NCBI GenBank assembly: GCA_028641055.1
Contig: CM054062.1
Span: 143,718,144-143,782,143 of the forward strand
Direction: 5' to 3'
Length of the DNA: 64,000 bases
Source of the DNA: Alopecurus myosuroides
Taxonomy: Eukaryota; Streptophyta; Magnoliopsida; Poales; Poaceae
The notes under the pieces are model-generated. The model did no database searches. It had not been told where the DNA came from and saw only the letters and a list, made by a program, of their open reading frames with translations. The position numbers and the translations under genes are program-made. Of the stretch, positions 55,390 to 64,000 are shown one piece after another (position 1 is the stretch's first letter; each line of letters begins with the position of its first letter).

Positions 55390-56604
55390 ATGGAGAGTCC
55401 ATTTGGTTCTCTATTTAGGATTACTACTCCTACTGCTAATGTAGTAGATGACCCGTCGTCTGCTCAACTGGATCCTTTTAAAATACCTATAAAAATTGTT
55501 GAACGTGTTATGGATAACTGCTATTTTGCAGATGGAACTATCCATCCTGGTGATCATTTACTCTTTATACATGAATTATGCGAGTTATTCAGGTGTGCAG
55601 GTATTACAATGGACCAAGTTAAGAGGAAATTATTCCCTTTATCACTGAATGGTAGAGCTGCGGAATGGTTTAAATTTTTGAAGGATGGTCAATCTATTGG
55701 ATGGGAGGAAATTATACCTCTCTTTTATTCTAAATTCTATCCTCCCGGTGAGATTCATAAAGATCGGAATCAAATATATAATTTATGGCCTTATGATGGA
55801 GAGATTATTGCCCAAGCTTGGGGGATATTGAAGTTATTAATGCTCAAATGTCCCGTTCATGAGCTTCCTAGTAATTGTTATCAATAATTTTATGCAAGGC
55901 TTTCTCTTCAGGATAAGTATTTATTTGATGCTTCTTGTTCTGGATAATTCACACGTATGAAAGGAGAAGATAAATGTGATCTTCTTGACCGTATTCAAGA
56001 AAATACTGAAGGATGGGAGAATGTCAAAGGTACAAAGCCAAGTATAAATTATGAGTATGAATGCATTAATTTTTTTATGGAACCGGTGATTTCTATTATG
56101 TTAGTGTTGTTTGTTGTCTTGACTCTCAAATCTTTGCAAATTGTTTTAAGGCCTTTGCCTCCTATATTGATATTTCTAAAAAGGAGTTGAACAAGTACCA
56201 TGCACCTTATAATGAACTGTTAATTGTGTTCCTGCTAGAAATATAGAAGTTCATACTGTTAATCCTGCTGTGCCTGAACCTTATATTGAGAAAATGTTTT
56301 CCGTGCTAAGGTAAAGGAACATTAAATTATAGCTAGTGTGGTTAACAAAAGTATAAATAAATCTATAGATCCTGATGAGCAAATAACTGTTGACTATACA
56401 GTAGCTATAGTAAAGACCTTGTCTCTGAAAATGTTGAAGATGGACACATTATCTTCTGTGAGGATGCTTCTAATATTGTTTCACATACTAGTAAACCTAA
56501 GAAAACTAGTGTTCCCGTGCTTTCTGTTAGGATAGGTGATCATTGCTACTATGGTTTGTGTGATATTGGTGCAAGTTCTAGTGCTATTCCTTATGAGCTT
56601 TATT
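55390..56604 (+). pseudogene. Athila gag and truncated protease
   Basis: Gag starts MESPFGSLFRITTPTANVVD and carries the Athila capsid domain (LFPLSLNGRAAEWFKFLKDG, PLFYSKFYPPGEIHKDRN). Stops occur at 55885 and 55945 and further frame changes follow. The protease begins VRIGDHCYYGLCDIGASSSA near 56528, with the catalytic Asp in CDIGAS, and is cut at about 56605. It cannot yield a functional product. Confidence 0.85.
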
Positions 56605-56605
56605 A

Positions 56606-57467
56606 AAAAACTAGTAGAATGCCTGTGCTTTGTTACGGGCGAGTGAATATTTTAATAGATACTCTATGACCGTGTGTGCATTATTTGTACACGCTTGTTA
56701 AAATGTTGATGAGCATCCAATCACAATGATTTAATATGAAGATTTGAAGCATGAAGAAGCGAAAAGAGAATACTAACACACATATCGACTAATCTATATG
56801 GTAAAATGTGTTATAAATGCTAAAAGTTAAATTATCTCATGCCATAAATAACATATTAAGAAATAATACAACTACCAAAAATAAAAGATTGGAAAATGGT
56901 AGAATGAGGATGCAATTGTATATCCCAAACAACATGTTATTGGTGAAGATTTTTTCCGTAAGTGAAATTTTTTTCTATAAACATCACTCGGTGGGATGCG
57001 AAAGAGCTCCTCTTTACAAATTGTGGAATTACATAATTTTTTAACATGAGCATGAATAACTAATCCAATTAATTCAACCCGACACAAAGTTAAAATAACT
57101 AATCCAACCTTTTTTTGCGAAAATATAACTAATCCAACCTAGCGTAGCCAAAAGGCTTCGTGGAACCAAGTCCTATTGTTGAAATCTGTACATATATGCG
57201 ATAGTGCTGGTCTTCTTCTTACAACTTATGAATAAAGGCCAGGTTTACTAACATTTTTGTATATGAGCAAAAATTTCCTTTTTCTGAAAAATAATGGTCA
57301 AGTGTAATGTAGTTACGCTACTGAAGACAACAGTTTTTTTTTCACTGAAGTAGCATTCATGTGTACCTCAATCTCTTAATATCTTTCCTTTTTCTGAAAA
57401 ATCAGTCATCACCCTGACAAGGTTCATGCACACGCCTCCCTGATTTTAACGTTGGCATGACTCTGTT
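56606..57467. other. AT-rich repeat-like sequence of unknown class
   Basis: It opens with ACTAGTAGAATGCCTGTGC and TTGTTACGGGCGAG, a motif pair I associate with a common grass repeat terminus, but I cannot name the class with certainty. Nothing coding was seen. Confidence 0.35.
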
Positions 57468-58450
57468 CTATTCCGTGCTGTGAAATGATGCCACAAGACA
57501 GTTATATTCAGAATAACATAACACATATCTAAGTCCGAAGTTGCACAATACAATTTGAAAATTCAAATGCGTGCCTCTGCTAGTCGGAAGTTTGAGTGTA
57601 ACATCAAGTAGTTTTGTTTGTACAGAAGTGGAATGCAGGTACTCCTTGTGCTGGCAACACCTCCTCCTTGGCAGCTTAGTTCGACTTGGATTCGTTGTCT
57701 CTGGCCGACGAGCTAGAGTACACAACCTCCAAAATCTCAGTGCTAGAGGTGACACTGGAGCACTCCTCCACCTTGCGCTCGAAGAAGCAAGCATATATGT
57801 TTAATCACTTTTGAGGAATATGCACATCCCCCCCCCCCCCATCTTCTAAAATAAAGAATATGATCATGTTGTATACATATGCATTACTACTCCCGTCTTT
57901 ACCAGTACAGAAACAATAAAAAATCATGTACAAACACTAAAAGAGAAACTAATTAAGGGGTGGTTGGTAATCGACTGGATGGCGCTGCACCCCGGACAGT
58001 ACTCTTCCCCTAAAACTCTAGCAATTATAAGAATGAGTATTTAAAAATCTCTAGCAAATTTCAATGTTGAAGAAATCATGCATATGATTCAGACAATAAG
58101 CAAACAGTTCCAAAATCAGCGAGGTATACGGATAATCCATAAAAGCAGACAATATAGTGGTAGCTATGAATATTCAGATGCAAGACACTTGTTTGTTATT
58201 AAATGAGATTAAAACCATCGTATATAGATTATCTCAATGGAAGAAAAATAGTTATAATATGACGCCCACATTTACCAAGGGATCAGAATATGAGCACATG
58301 CATGACATACACTGAATGCTAATGCAGGGGCCGTGTTCTAGACTATACAAAGAACTACACTATTGATATCAGAACAGCCATAACATGCACAAACAACAAT
58401 GTTCAAATTGTGATTAGACCAACGTTATCCTTCTTCCAAGGTATCGAACA
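57468..58450. other. Non-coding stretch, unassigned
   Basis: Short ORFs on both strands at 57468-57804 (about 77 and 108 codons) overlap but resemble nothing I recognise. A C-homopolymer lies at 57826-57840. The rest is AT-rich. Confidence 0.35.
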
Positions 58451-58565
58451 AAAATGGTAAACTTGCGGCTGTGATCAAGAAAATTAGGCTACAGAAATTA
58501 ACCAACCAAAAATGCTAAACTTAAGGCTGTGATCAAGAAAATTAGGCTACATAAATTAGCTAACC
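58451..58565. repeat. 57-bp tandem duplication
   Basis: Two copies, 58451-58507 and 58508-58565, share the block GGCTGTGATCAAGAAAATTA and its flanks. They differ at about eight positions. Confidence 0.85.
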
Positions 58566-58694
58566 TCGGGTATCTATTGTCCAGGGAAGAAAATCATGAA
58601 CACAATATTTAGGAGGTCACGCAAAAAATTGAACACACACAACAGCCAATTATAGCACTTTTGCTTTGCGTTGTAAGAACAGAACCTGTGCTTC

Positions 58695-58760
58695 AAAATG
58701 TCGATATTTGATGACTTGATGTCCCTATGGATGATCCTTGGATGGCCTATATGTATCACA
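58695..58760 (-). pseudogene. Receptor-like kinase catalytic-loop fragment
   Basis: On the minus strand, HPRIIHRDIKSSNI matches the catalytic loop of plant receptor-like kinases (HRDIKxxN, with the catalytic Asp). Flanking residues are degenerate and no other kinase subdomain is visible nearby. It is an isolated scrap of a gene. Confidence 0.6.
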
Positions 58761-59240
58761 ACAACCAGGATAAGATATTCAACTGTAAATAAACACAACC
58801 TATAACATACTAAATTAATATGAAGAAGAAATGAAACCTAGAACATAAGTTGTGGCATGTCCAACTCTCAATTCATTGCACGGAGTGAGGCATAACTATC
58901 CGAATAAACCGAATTAAAGGCACACGTAGCATGCTTACCCAGTTGCAGCAGCATGTTCAGTCTTGAGCCCTACACCTCCATGGTTCACCCACGCTGAAGA
59001 AGTGCATGTCTAGTCCAACATCTGCATGTCTTTAAAAAAGTCAGAACACGATGCAATGTTAGATCACTAACCCCCCCCCCCCCCCCCCCCCAAAAAAAGG
59101 AAAATGAAGTTGCAAATTCTTCAGAAGTTCAGAACAATAAGCAAGTGGACATGCAGTGACAGAGTCGCTTGCCACAAGATAGGATGCAGGAAAGACAAAA
59201 GGACGGTTCCAGCCAATGGGAGCATGGGACTCTGAACTAC

Positions 59241-59390
59241 TCATGTCACTGACGGTGCCCGTGCAGAACCGCTGGCGAACTCTGCGGCAGCTGCGGCACG
59301 GTGAGCCTCTGCGTCTTGGCCTCTTGGGTGTCTAGTGGCGAGGCCGAACTTCAGAACCTTGAGGAAGTACTTCCGAGCATGGCTACGTAT
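59241..59390 (-). pseudogene. MYB-related SHAQKYF-type exon fragment (REVEILLE/CCA1-like)
   Basis: After a consensus acceptor (GTGCAG at 59391-59396 on the minus strand) the sequence reads IRSHARKYFLKVLKFG, the third helix of single-repeat MYB proteins of the SHAQKYF class. The sequence after this helix diverges into an Ala-rich tail that ends at TGA, 59241. The earlier helices are not found just upstream. It is probably a captured or decayed exon. Confidence 0.6.
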
Positions 59391-59458
59391 CTGCACGTAA
59401 TACGGGAACATTATGATAGCAGTAAAAGGAAGCTTAGGTCGAACAACTCGTGGCAGGC

Positions 59459-59563
59459 ATAAAACTTGGTCTGACCGAGAGAAATGCACAAGGTCAGTCA
59501 TGCATAAAACTTGGTCTGACACTTCTTTGGCAAATCGTCAGATATGATAAAACTTGGCCTGAC
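59459..59563. repeat. Three dispersed copies of a 17-bp motif
   Basis: ATAAAACTTGGTCTGAC occurs at about 59459 and 59504. A one-mismatch copy lies at about 59547. The spacing is about 43-45 bp. Confidence 0.7.
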
Positions 59564-59580
59564 ACTGGAATTTAGGAGGT

Positions 59581-59662
59581 CGGAGCATGTAGTAGTAGTA
59601 TTATCTTTCTAGATAATTTGCCGGAGCATGTAGTAGTAGCATTATCTTTCTAGATAATTTGC
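59581..59662. repeat. 41-bp tandem duplication
   Basis: Units 59581-59621 and 59622-59662 start CGGAGCATGTAGTAGTAG and differ at one position. This is a recent duplication. Confidence 0.92.
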
Positions 59663-60577
59663 CTACAGTGATTAAGAGATCTAATGATAGGGATTTCCTT
59701 CTGAAACTAACAGCCAGGAAAGAAAAACAATCAACAAGCTTAAAAATTGGATCTGTAGTTCATAACTAATTAGTACATGAGAAAAGTAGGACACAATGCA
59801 ACAGACACAAGTAAACTTATGTGATGATTCCGAAGGAAACGACTTAGTCTGCTAGCCCTCCCCTCCCCAACGCGAGCATGATGTGATACGGCGTTGTGTG
59901 GCCTGAACACTGCGACCAGAAATTTTGCGTCGGCGTGAGGAGTGTGCATGGGGTGGTGACGGCGGCGGCAGCGCGTGGTGGCAGGGAGTCTGTATGTGGA
60001 GCGCGAGGCGTGGCGTTGTGACAACGATGTGTCAGGGAACGATGGCTGCGGCCATGCCGTGTTGTGGGGCAAATTTTTCCAGCCGCCCAAGTTAGGGGGG
60101 CGCAGTGTAAAGGACAGAGAGGTGGGGGTTGAGAAGTCGATGCTTGTTCATCTATGGGCAGAGCTAAGAGGCGAGGGCCGGCATCGGCGTCGGTGCATGG
60201 CCGATTTCTTGGGTCAAAGGTGGAGGTGCAGGATCCGAACTCCCTGGAGGGTGTGAATCTGGAGGCAGAGGTGTTGATGGAAGAAGGGTCGTAGGTGTGG
60301 CTTGGGTGCGCGGGCAATGTGTGCGGTGGAAAATCCGACGAAAAAAACTCTGGGAATCATTGGCAAAAAAAAACAGTAAAAAGGCAGCCCGGCAGGACGA
60401 CGACGGGCAGGGCGGGACCGCGGGAGTTGTTGATCGTCCATGGGAGCAACGGTCGCCTCGACTGTCGTTGCGGCCTGGCCCTTGATCAGGCGGCCGGAGT
60501 GAGGTGGGGCCTGGGCGGCAATTTGGATCTCGCGTCGTGGTAAACATAAGAGAAAGATTGATGAGTGATGACATAAA
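59663..60577. other. GC-rich stretch with unrecognised ORFs
   Basis: From about 59850 to 60550 the sequence is GC-rich and both strands carry open frames (for example 59844-60317 and 60164-60601, minus). They are proline/serine-rich and resemble a promoter or 5' UTR of a gene rather than a protein. No family was recognised. Confidence 0.35.
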
Positions 60578-60802
60578 TGTTAGAATTTTATATGGGCTCA
60601 CATGTCTAGGCCACTAAGCCCACTAAAATTCTGAAATTATCATGCCCCATTCATGAATAATGCAAGTGGGGGAGTAGGACTAAAGTTTAGTCCCACATTG
60701 CTAGTTTGGAGAGAGTGGAACCACCTTAGAGCATGTCTAACAGACCCCTTATGTTTTCGCCCCCTAAAACGCGTGTAGAGGGCCCTGTATACGCATTTCG
60801 CC

Positions 60803-60914
60803 GGCCAAAAACTCGGGCGAGCTAGCAGACCCCCTACCCCCACCCCGTAAAACAGAATATTCTGTTTTACGGGGTGGGGGTAGGGGGTCTGCTAGCTCGC
60901 ACGAGCTTTTGGCC
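60803..60914. repeat. 84-bp perfect palindrome with imperfect extension
   Basis: Positions 60817-60858 are the exact reverse complement of 60859-60900, with no spacer (centre AGAAT/ATTCT). About 14 further bases on each side pair with two mismatches (60803-60816 with 60901-60914). As single strand it would fold into a 42-bp stem. The arms contain CTAGCAGACCCC, related to the element's own terminal repeat. Confidence 0.97.
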
Positions 60915-61094
60915 CCTCACAAAACAGGGTTTTGCAGGGTTTAGCACAACTACACAATCATATCAAATATGGCAGATTCAAGATATGCGATGCATAATCC
61001 ATAGTTTTACATCACAAATAGATCAACAAGTTCATAGGTCATGTTCTAGACATAGAGGTTCCCAAAAGTACTGCCACCACCAACGCGATCCACA

Positions 61095-62702
61095 TCAATC
61101 TTGCAGCCCACCGTCGGCACCACCACTCACCGAAGTTGAAGCACCAAGGTTGGATGCCTCGCGAGCTTGACGCGCCTGCAACTTCCTCGCCATGATCTCG
61201 GCCTTGCTCTCCTTCCACCACAGCAGCTGATCCTCGTCCATGTCCTTGGTGTTCATCATCATGATCTCCTTCTCCTCGGCCAAGAGCTCCTTCATGGCTT
61301 TGGTTTGTTTGAGAGCCAACATTTGGGCATCCAACTCGGCCTTGCGCATAGCCTCCTCTCTTTTTGCAGCCACCTTGGCAAGCTTCACCTCCTTTTTCTT
61401 CTCGGTGATGAGGACATTGGTCTCCAATGTCTTGAATGCTATTTCCTCCTTTGCCCTAATGTGCTGATCCATCTTGTCCTTGAAGCTAGCTGCCTCGGCT
61501 TCTAGCCTCTGCCTCTCCTTCGCCTTCTTGGTGCCCTCGGGCTTGCCTACGTTGCGACCACCCATGTCTTCCTCTTCATCATCCATGTTGAGCATTGCCT
61601 CCTTCTTGCACTTTGGCTCTTCGTCCCTCAACTTCCACTTGGGAAGGTGTTGGAGCAATTTGAAGCAATGCTCAAACTGAAATTCCTTGTTCTTTGACCC
61701 GGCCATATCTTTGTAACGCAATTGAGCATACTTGGGCTGCACAACAACAATGTAGTGTGATGTTTACACAAGAACACATAGTTTGCACAAGAAATCTGTC
61801 ACAAAACTTACGTAGTCCGTTGCCACACATCCGCTTGGTGGATTATCCGCCACTTGGTCCATGGCAGCGCTCCAACGAGAACAAGCTGGCTTGATCGTGT
61901 TCCACCTGCCTTCAAGGGAGCGGTAGGATCGATCCGCCAAAGTCTTCGTGCGAGGCTTGAGCTTGTGGTAAAGATCCTCAATTCGTTGCCAATAGCGCTT
62001 GCCGGTTTGATCGGTGCCGGTGGCAGCATCCATGGACACTTTGCCCCACGCACGGACCAATGTGACATCTTCAATCTCGGTGTAGTTGGGCTGCTTCCCC
62101 GATCTGCTCTGCCGCGCGGTAGCCTCGTCCACCTCAACCACGTCGTCGTCCACCTCTTCGTCCGCCTCTTCATCCTCGCCATAGTCAGCGTACTCGTCGT
62201 CGAAGCCACCAATGCCCGAATCCAAGTCCACCGCAGAATCGTTGAGCATATCCATGTAGGATGTCGCGGCAGCAGCCGCAGGCACTTCGTCGAGCACCTG
62301 GCGGGCACCAGCGGGCGGCGGCGTGGGCAACCGCGGCGTGGGCGGCGTGGGAGCAGGCAGAACGACCGGTGACAGAACCTCGGCGACCACCTGCGTGGGC
62401 GGATCGTCCGCTGCAGGCGTCGCGGCCTTCTTCACCTTTGGCGGCCGCCCCCTCGTCGCGAATGACTTCACCCTCTTGGCGGTAGCAGCAGTGGCCGCCG
62501 CCGCCCCCGCCGCCGTCGCTACCGCAGGCCCCGGCGGTGTGTCGAAGAAGAGCTTCGGGATCCTCTTCCTCTTCATCGGCATGGTGGCGGAGATGATGGC
62601 GGCGACATCGGCGGAGGCCGCGGCGTCGACGGTGGCAGTATTCACCACCTCGGACATGGGTGGCGCGCCGTCGGCGGTGGGAGGGGCTTGCGAGGAGTCC
62701 AT
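61095..62702 (-). CDS. Harbinger ORF1-type Myb/SANT-like and NAM-associated protein, two exons, 510 residues
   Basis: Exon 1 is 61812-62702 (start MDSSQAPPTADG). Exon 2 is 61095-61736. The borders are GT-AG (GTAAGT donor, GTGCAG acceptor) and phase 0. The N-terminal 200 residues are Ala/Pro-rich with a basic nuclear-signal-like KRKRIPK, then an acidic stretch. A Myb/SANT-like DNA-binding domain follows (YTEIEDVTLVRAWGKVSMDA, GKRYWQRIEDLYHKLKP, LEGRWNTIKPACSRW). The C-terminal part (FEHCFKLLQHLPKWKLRDEE, then a long coiled coil) is the NAM-associated domain of PIF/Harbinger ORF1 proteins. Such proteins bind transposon ends and carry the transposase into the nucleus. The reading frame is fully intact. 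Confidence 0.85.
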
Positions 62703-63000
62703 GGCGGCGAGATCTGGCCACGCGGTGGCCGGGGATGGCGAGGAGGCGGATTTCCGGCGGCGGCGGCGGCGGTTGGGAGGTTCGCGCGCAGTTGGGGAAA
62801 AGGTGAGGGGTTGGCCCTCTACATCTCCTCCCGACCCGCACATGTAGGGGTCGACGGGCCGCCCCCTACCCAAACCTGTAAAAAATCGTCCGGGGTGGTC
62901 CATTTACGGGGTCTGCTAGATGGCCGGGTAGAGCCCAAACCCGTATATCAGCGGTTATTATACGGGTTTGGGCTATATAGGGGGTCTGTTAGACATGCTC

Positions 63001-63553
63001 TTATAAGGTGAGCCATTCTATCTCATGTATGAGTAGGCAAGGCAAGAGGAGAGGTGTGTCACACGCGCTCCTCCGCCGCCCGCCTCGCCGCGCCGCGGGT
63101 TGCGAGAATGAGCCGAGCCGAGAGCGTTTATTTTGTCGATTGGGAAAACTTAATGAGTCATTAATTTGGTAATTAACGGACGCGTTAATTCCAAAACCGT
63201 TTCCGTTTCCTTTCTGGATCGTGGAGCCGAACCGACTCAGACGTGGAGTTACGCCCACGTCTCTCCCAGCCCACATATAAAACGCGCATACGGTAAAACC
63301 CTAGCCGCCACTTCGTCATATGGTTTCGCACCACCGTTCCAAAGCACTGCGCCGCCAATCAAGTCTTCTCCATCCCTCCTTCCGGCGTGCACCGCGAGAA
63401 GGGACAGCAGGCCTCCGGAACCCCGCCTCTTGTGATCCTGTACGGGAGAGGGGCGATCAGGTTTTTGGGGAGCGCACTCGCGCGACTGCTGACGGCGACT
63501 ACTTCCCCAACGACGACTTCTTCCCCGACCTCGGCAACCTCTTCATCAACGAC
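63001..63553 (+). promoter_or_regulatory. Copia LTR promoter and leader
   Basis: ATATAAAA lies at 63275-63282 in a CCCACATATAAAACGC context. A C-rich leader with no ORF follows to the gag ATG at 63554. Harbinger-2 sits upstream of the TATA box and separates it from the first 150 bp of the LTR. Confidence 0.6.
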
Positions 63554-64000
63554 ATGGCCGACGGCGTGGACAACAACAACAACGGCGGTGCCGCTACCGC
63601 TGCATCGTACGTAACTCTACTCCATCTGTATGGGATATTCCTGGAATTCATATGTCTAGTTCTAGCTATAGATTGGATCAGTTTGTCTACCGTACTAGAT
63701 CTAGATATTTGCATGATTACTGTCGTAATTCATCTGATGCTATTTCGAATTAAATCATGTGCTAAATTGCTAATATATTCAACAATCCAAAAACCTGATT
63801 ATAGGCAATTTCTTGCACCTGCGCCGTCGGTCATTGCGGCGACAAGGCCAATCCCTTTCAAGGGTGTGGACTATAAGAGGTGGCGCACGAGAGCAGTGCT
63901 ATGGTTTCAAACCTTGCGCTGCTATGCGGCCACCAAGGGCAAGCCTGAGGGCGATCTTAATCCAGCACAGCTGGAGGCCTTTGAGAATATGGACACTATG
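63554..64000 (+). CDS. Copia gag, two exons, partial at right edge
   Basis: Exon 1 (63554-63606) encodes MADGVDNNNNGGAATAA. The donor is TC/GTACGT at 63607, the intron has 198 bp, and the acceptor is TATAG at 63800-63804. Exon 2 (63805 onward) encodes QFLAPAPSVIAATRPIPF and KGVDYKRWRTRAVLWFQTL, the UBN2-type capsid domain of Copia gag, and runs off the window in frame. The frame upstream of the ATG (DYFPNDDFFPDLGNLF) is also open, so an earlier start is possible. Confidence 0.75.
   Translation, partial: MADGVDNNNNGGAATAASYVTLLHLYGIFLEFICLVLAIDWISLSTVLDLDICMITVVIHLMLFRIKSCAKLLIYSTIQKPDYRQFLAPAPSVIAATRPIPFKGVDYKRWRTRAVLWFQTLRCYAATKGKPEGDLNPAQLEAFENMDTM

Larger units (their letters stand above)
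53774..56605 (+). mobile_element. 5' part of an Athila-type Gypsy retrotransposon
   Basis: The LTR is 53774-55274, the PBS follows at 55286, and gag and the start of protease continue to about 56605. There the sequence changes abruptly; RT, integrase and the 3' LTR are absent. The 5 bp before the LTR are GAGCT, but the opposite flank is lost, so no target duplication can be shown. It sits in sense orientation inside the Ulp1-associated pseudogene. Confidence 0.88.
60729..63000. mobile_element. Harbinger-type DNA transposon with ORF1 only (Harbinger-2)
   Basis: The inverted ends, GAGCATGTCTAACAGACC and its complement, are flanked by TTA at 60726-60728 and 63001-63003. The length is 2272 bp. 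The subterminal parts contain short repeats of GGGGGTCTG type. It encodes the ORF1 protein (61095-62702) but no DDE transposase, so it needs one from elsewhere. It lies within the LTR of the Copia element at 60578. Confidence 0.9.
60578..64000 (+). mobile_element. 5' part of a Copia retrotransposon, LTR split by Harbinger-2, gag at window edge
   Basis: The LTR starts TGTTAGAATTTTATATGGG at 60578. It contains TTTAGTCCCACATTGCTAGT, frequent in grass Copia LTRs, and resumes at 63001 after the Harbinger-2 insertion. A TATA box lies at 63275-63282. The leader and a two-exon gag follow, and the element runs off the right edge. The 3' limit of the LTR and the PBS were not fixed. Confidence 0.75.

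Noticed and set aside
56606..60577. Helitron carrying the kinase and MYB fragments
   Set aside because: I could not find a convincing 5' TC end, or a 3' hairpin followed by CTRR, so only gene-fragment content is reported.

Overview
This window is nuclear DNA of a grass, most likely a pooid close to wheat, barley or oat. It has GT-AG introns, LTR retrotransposons nested inside one another, PIF/Harbinger elements with TTA target duplications, an Au-type SINE and an Athila-type Gypsy LTR of the kind abundant in Triticeae. The species is inferred from repeat character, not proven.

Only two host genes look real. At the left edge (46-629, minus) are the first three coding exons of a vacuolar cation/proton exchanger (CAX); the rest lies outside. 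At 41488-48095 (minus) is a complete 13-exon gene for a 527-residue membrane-anchored metallophosphoesterase of the MPPE1/Cdc1/Ted1 type. Its introns hold an Au SINE, a four-copy 70-bp tandem array and older duplications.

Between them, 2680-38150 is a nest four layers deep. A decayed L1-type LINE is split by a short-LTR Copia element (3144-35339, TSD CCACA). That is split by a SIRE/Maximus-like Copia element with an env-like ORF (3769-30954, TSD GCTAG). That in turn is split by a Tat/Retand-like Gypsy element with a multi-exon antisense ORF (11479-26510, TSD CTCTT). All three LTR elements lie on the minus strand. Their LTR divergence (about 4.6%, 3% and 2.2%, counted by hand) falls inward, as nesting requires. 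A second LINE fragment (36951-38150) lies next to the split LINE.

The metallophosphoesterase gene is flanked by two related, oppositely oriented ends of one Gypsy family (38430-40622 plus; 48481-50300 minus). The left one carries a 1382-bp Harbinger-type element encoding a charged coiled-coil protein and no transposase.

Right of the gene, 50340-53773 is a pseudogene of a grass Ulp1-protease-associated family. It is cut by a 5' fragment of an Athila-type Gypsy element (53774 to about 56605). Next comes AT-rich DNA with small tandem duplications and two host-gene scraps, a kinase catalytic loop and a SHAQKYF-type MYB exon. The window ends in the 5' part of another Copia element (60578-64000). 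Its LTR is interrupted by a 2272-bp Harbinger-type element with an intact two-exon Myb/NAM-like ORF1, no transposase and a perfect 84-bp palindrome.

No tRNA, rRNA, CRISPR array or bacterial-type feature was seen.
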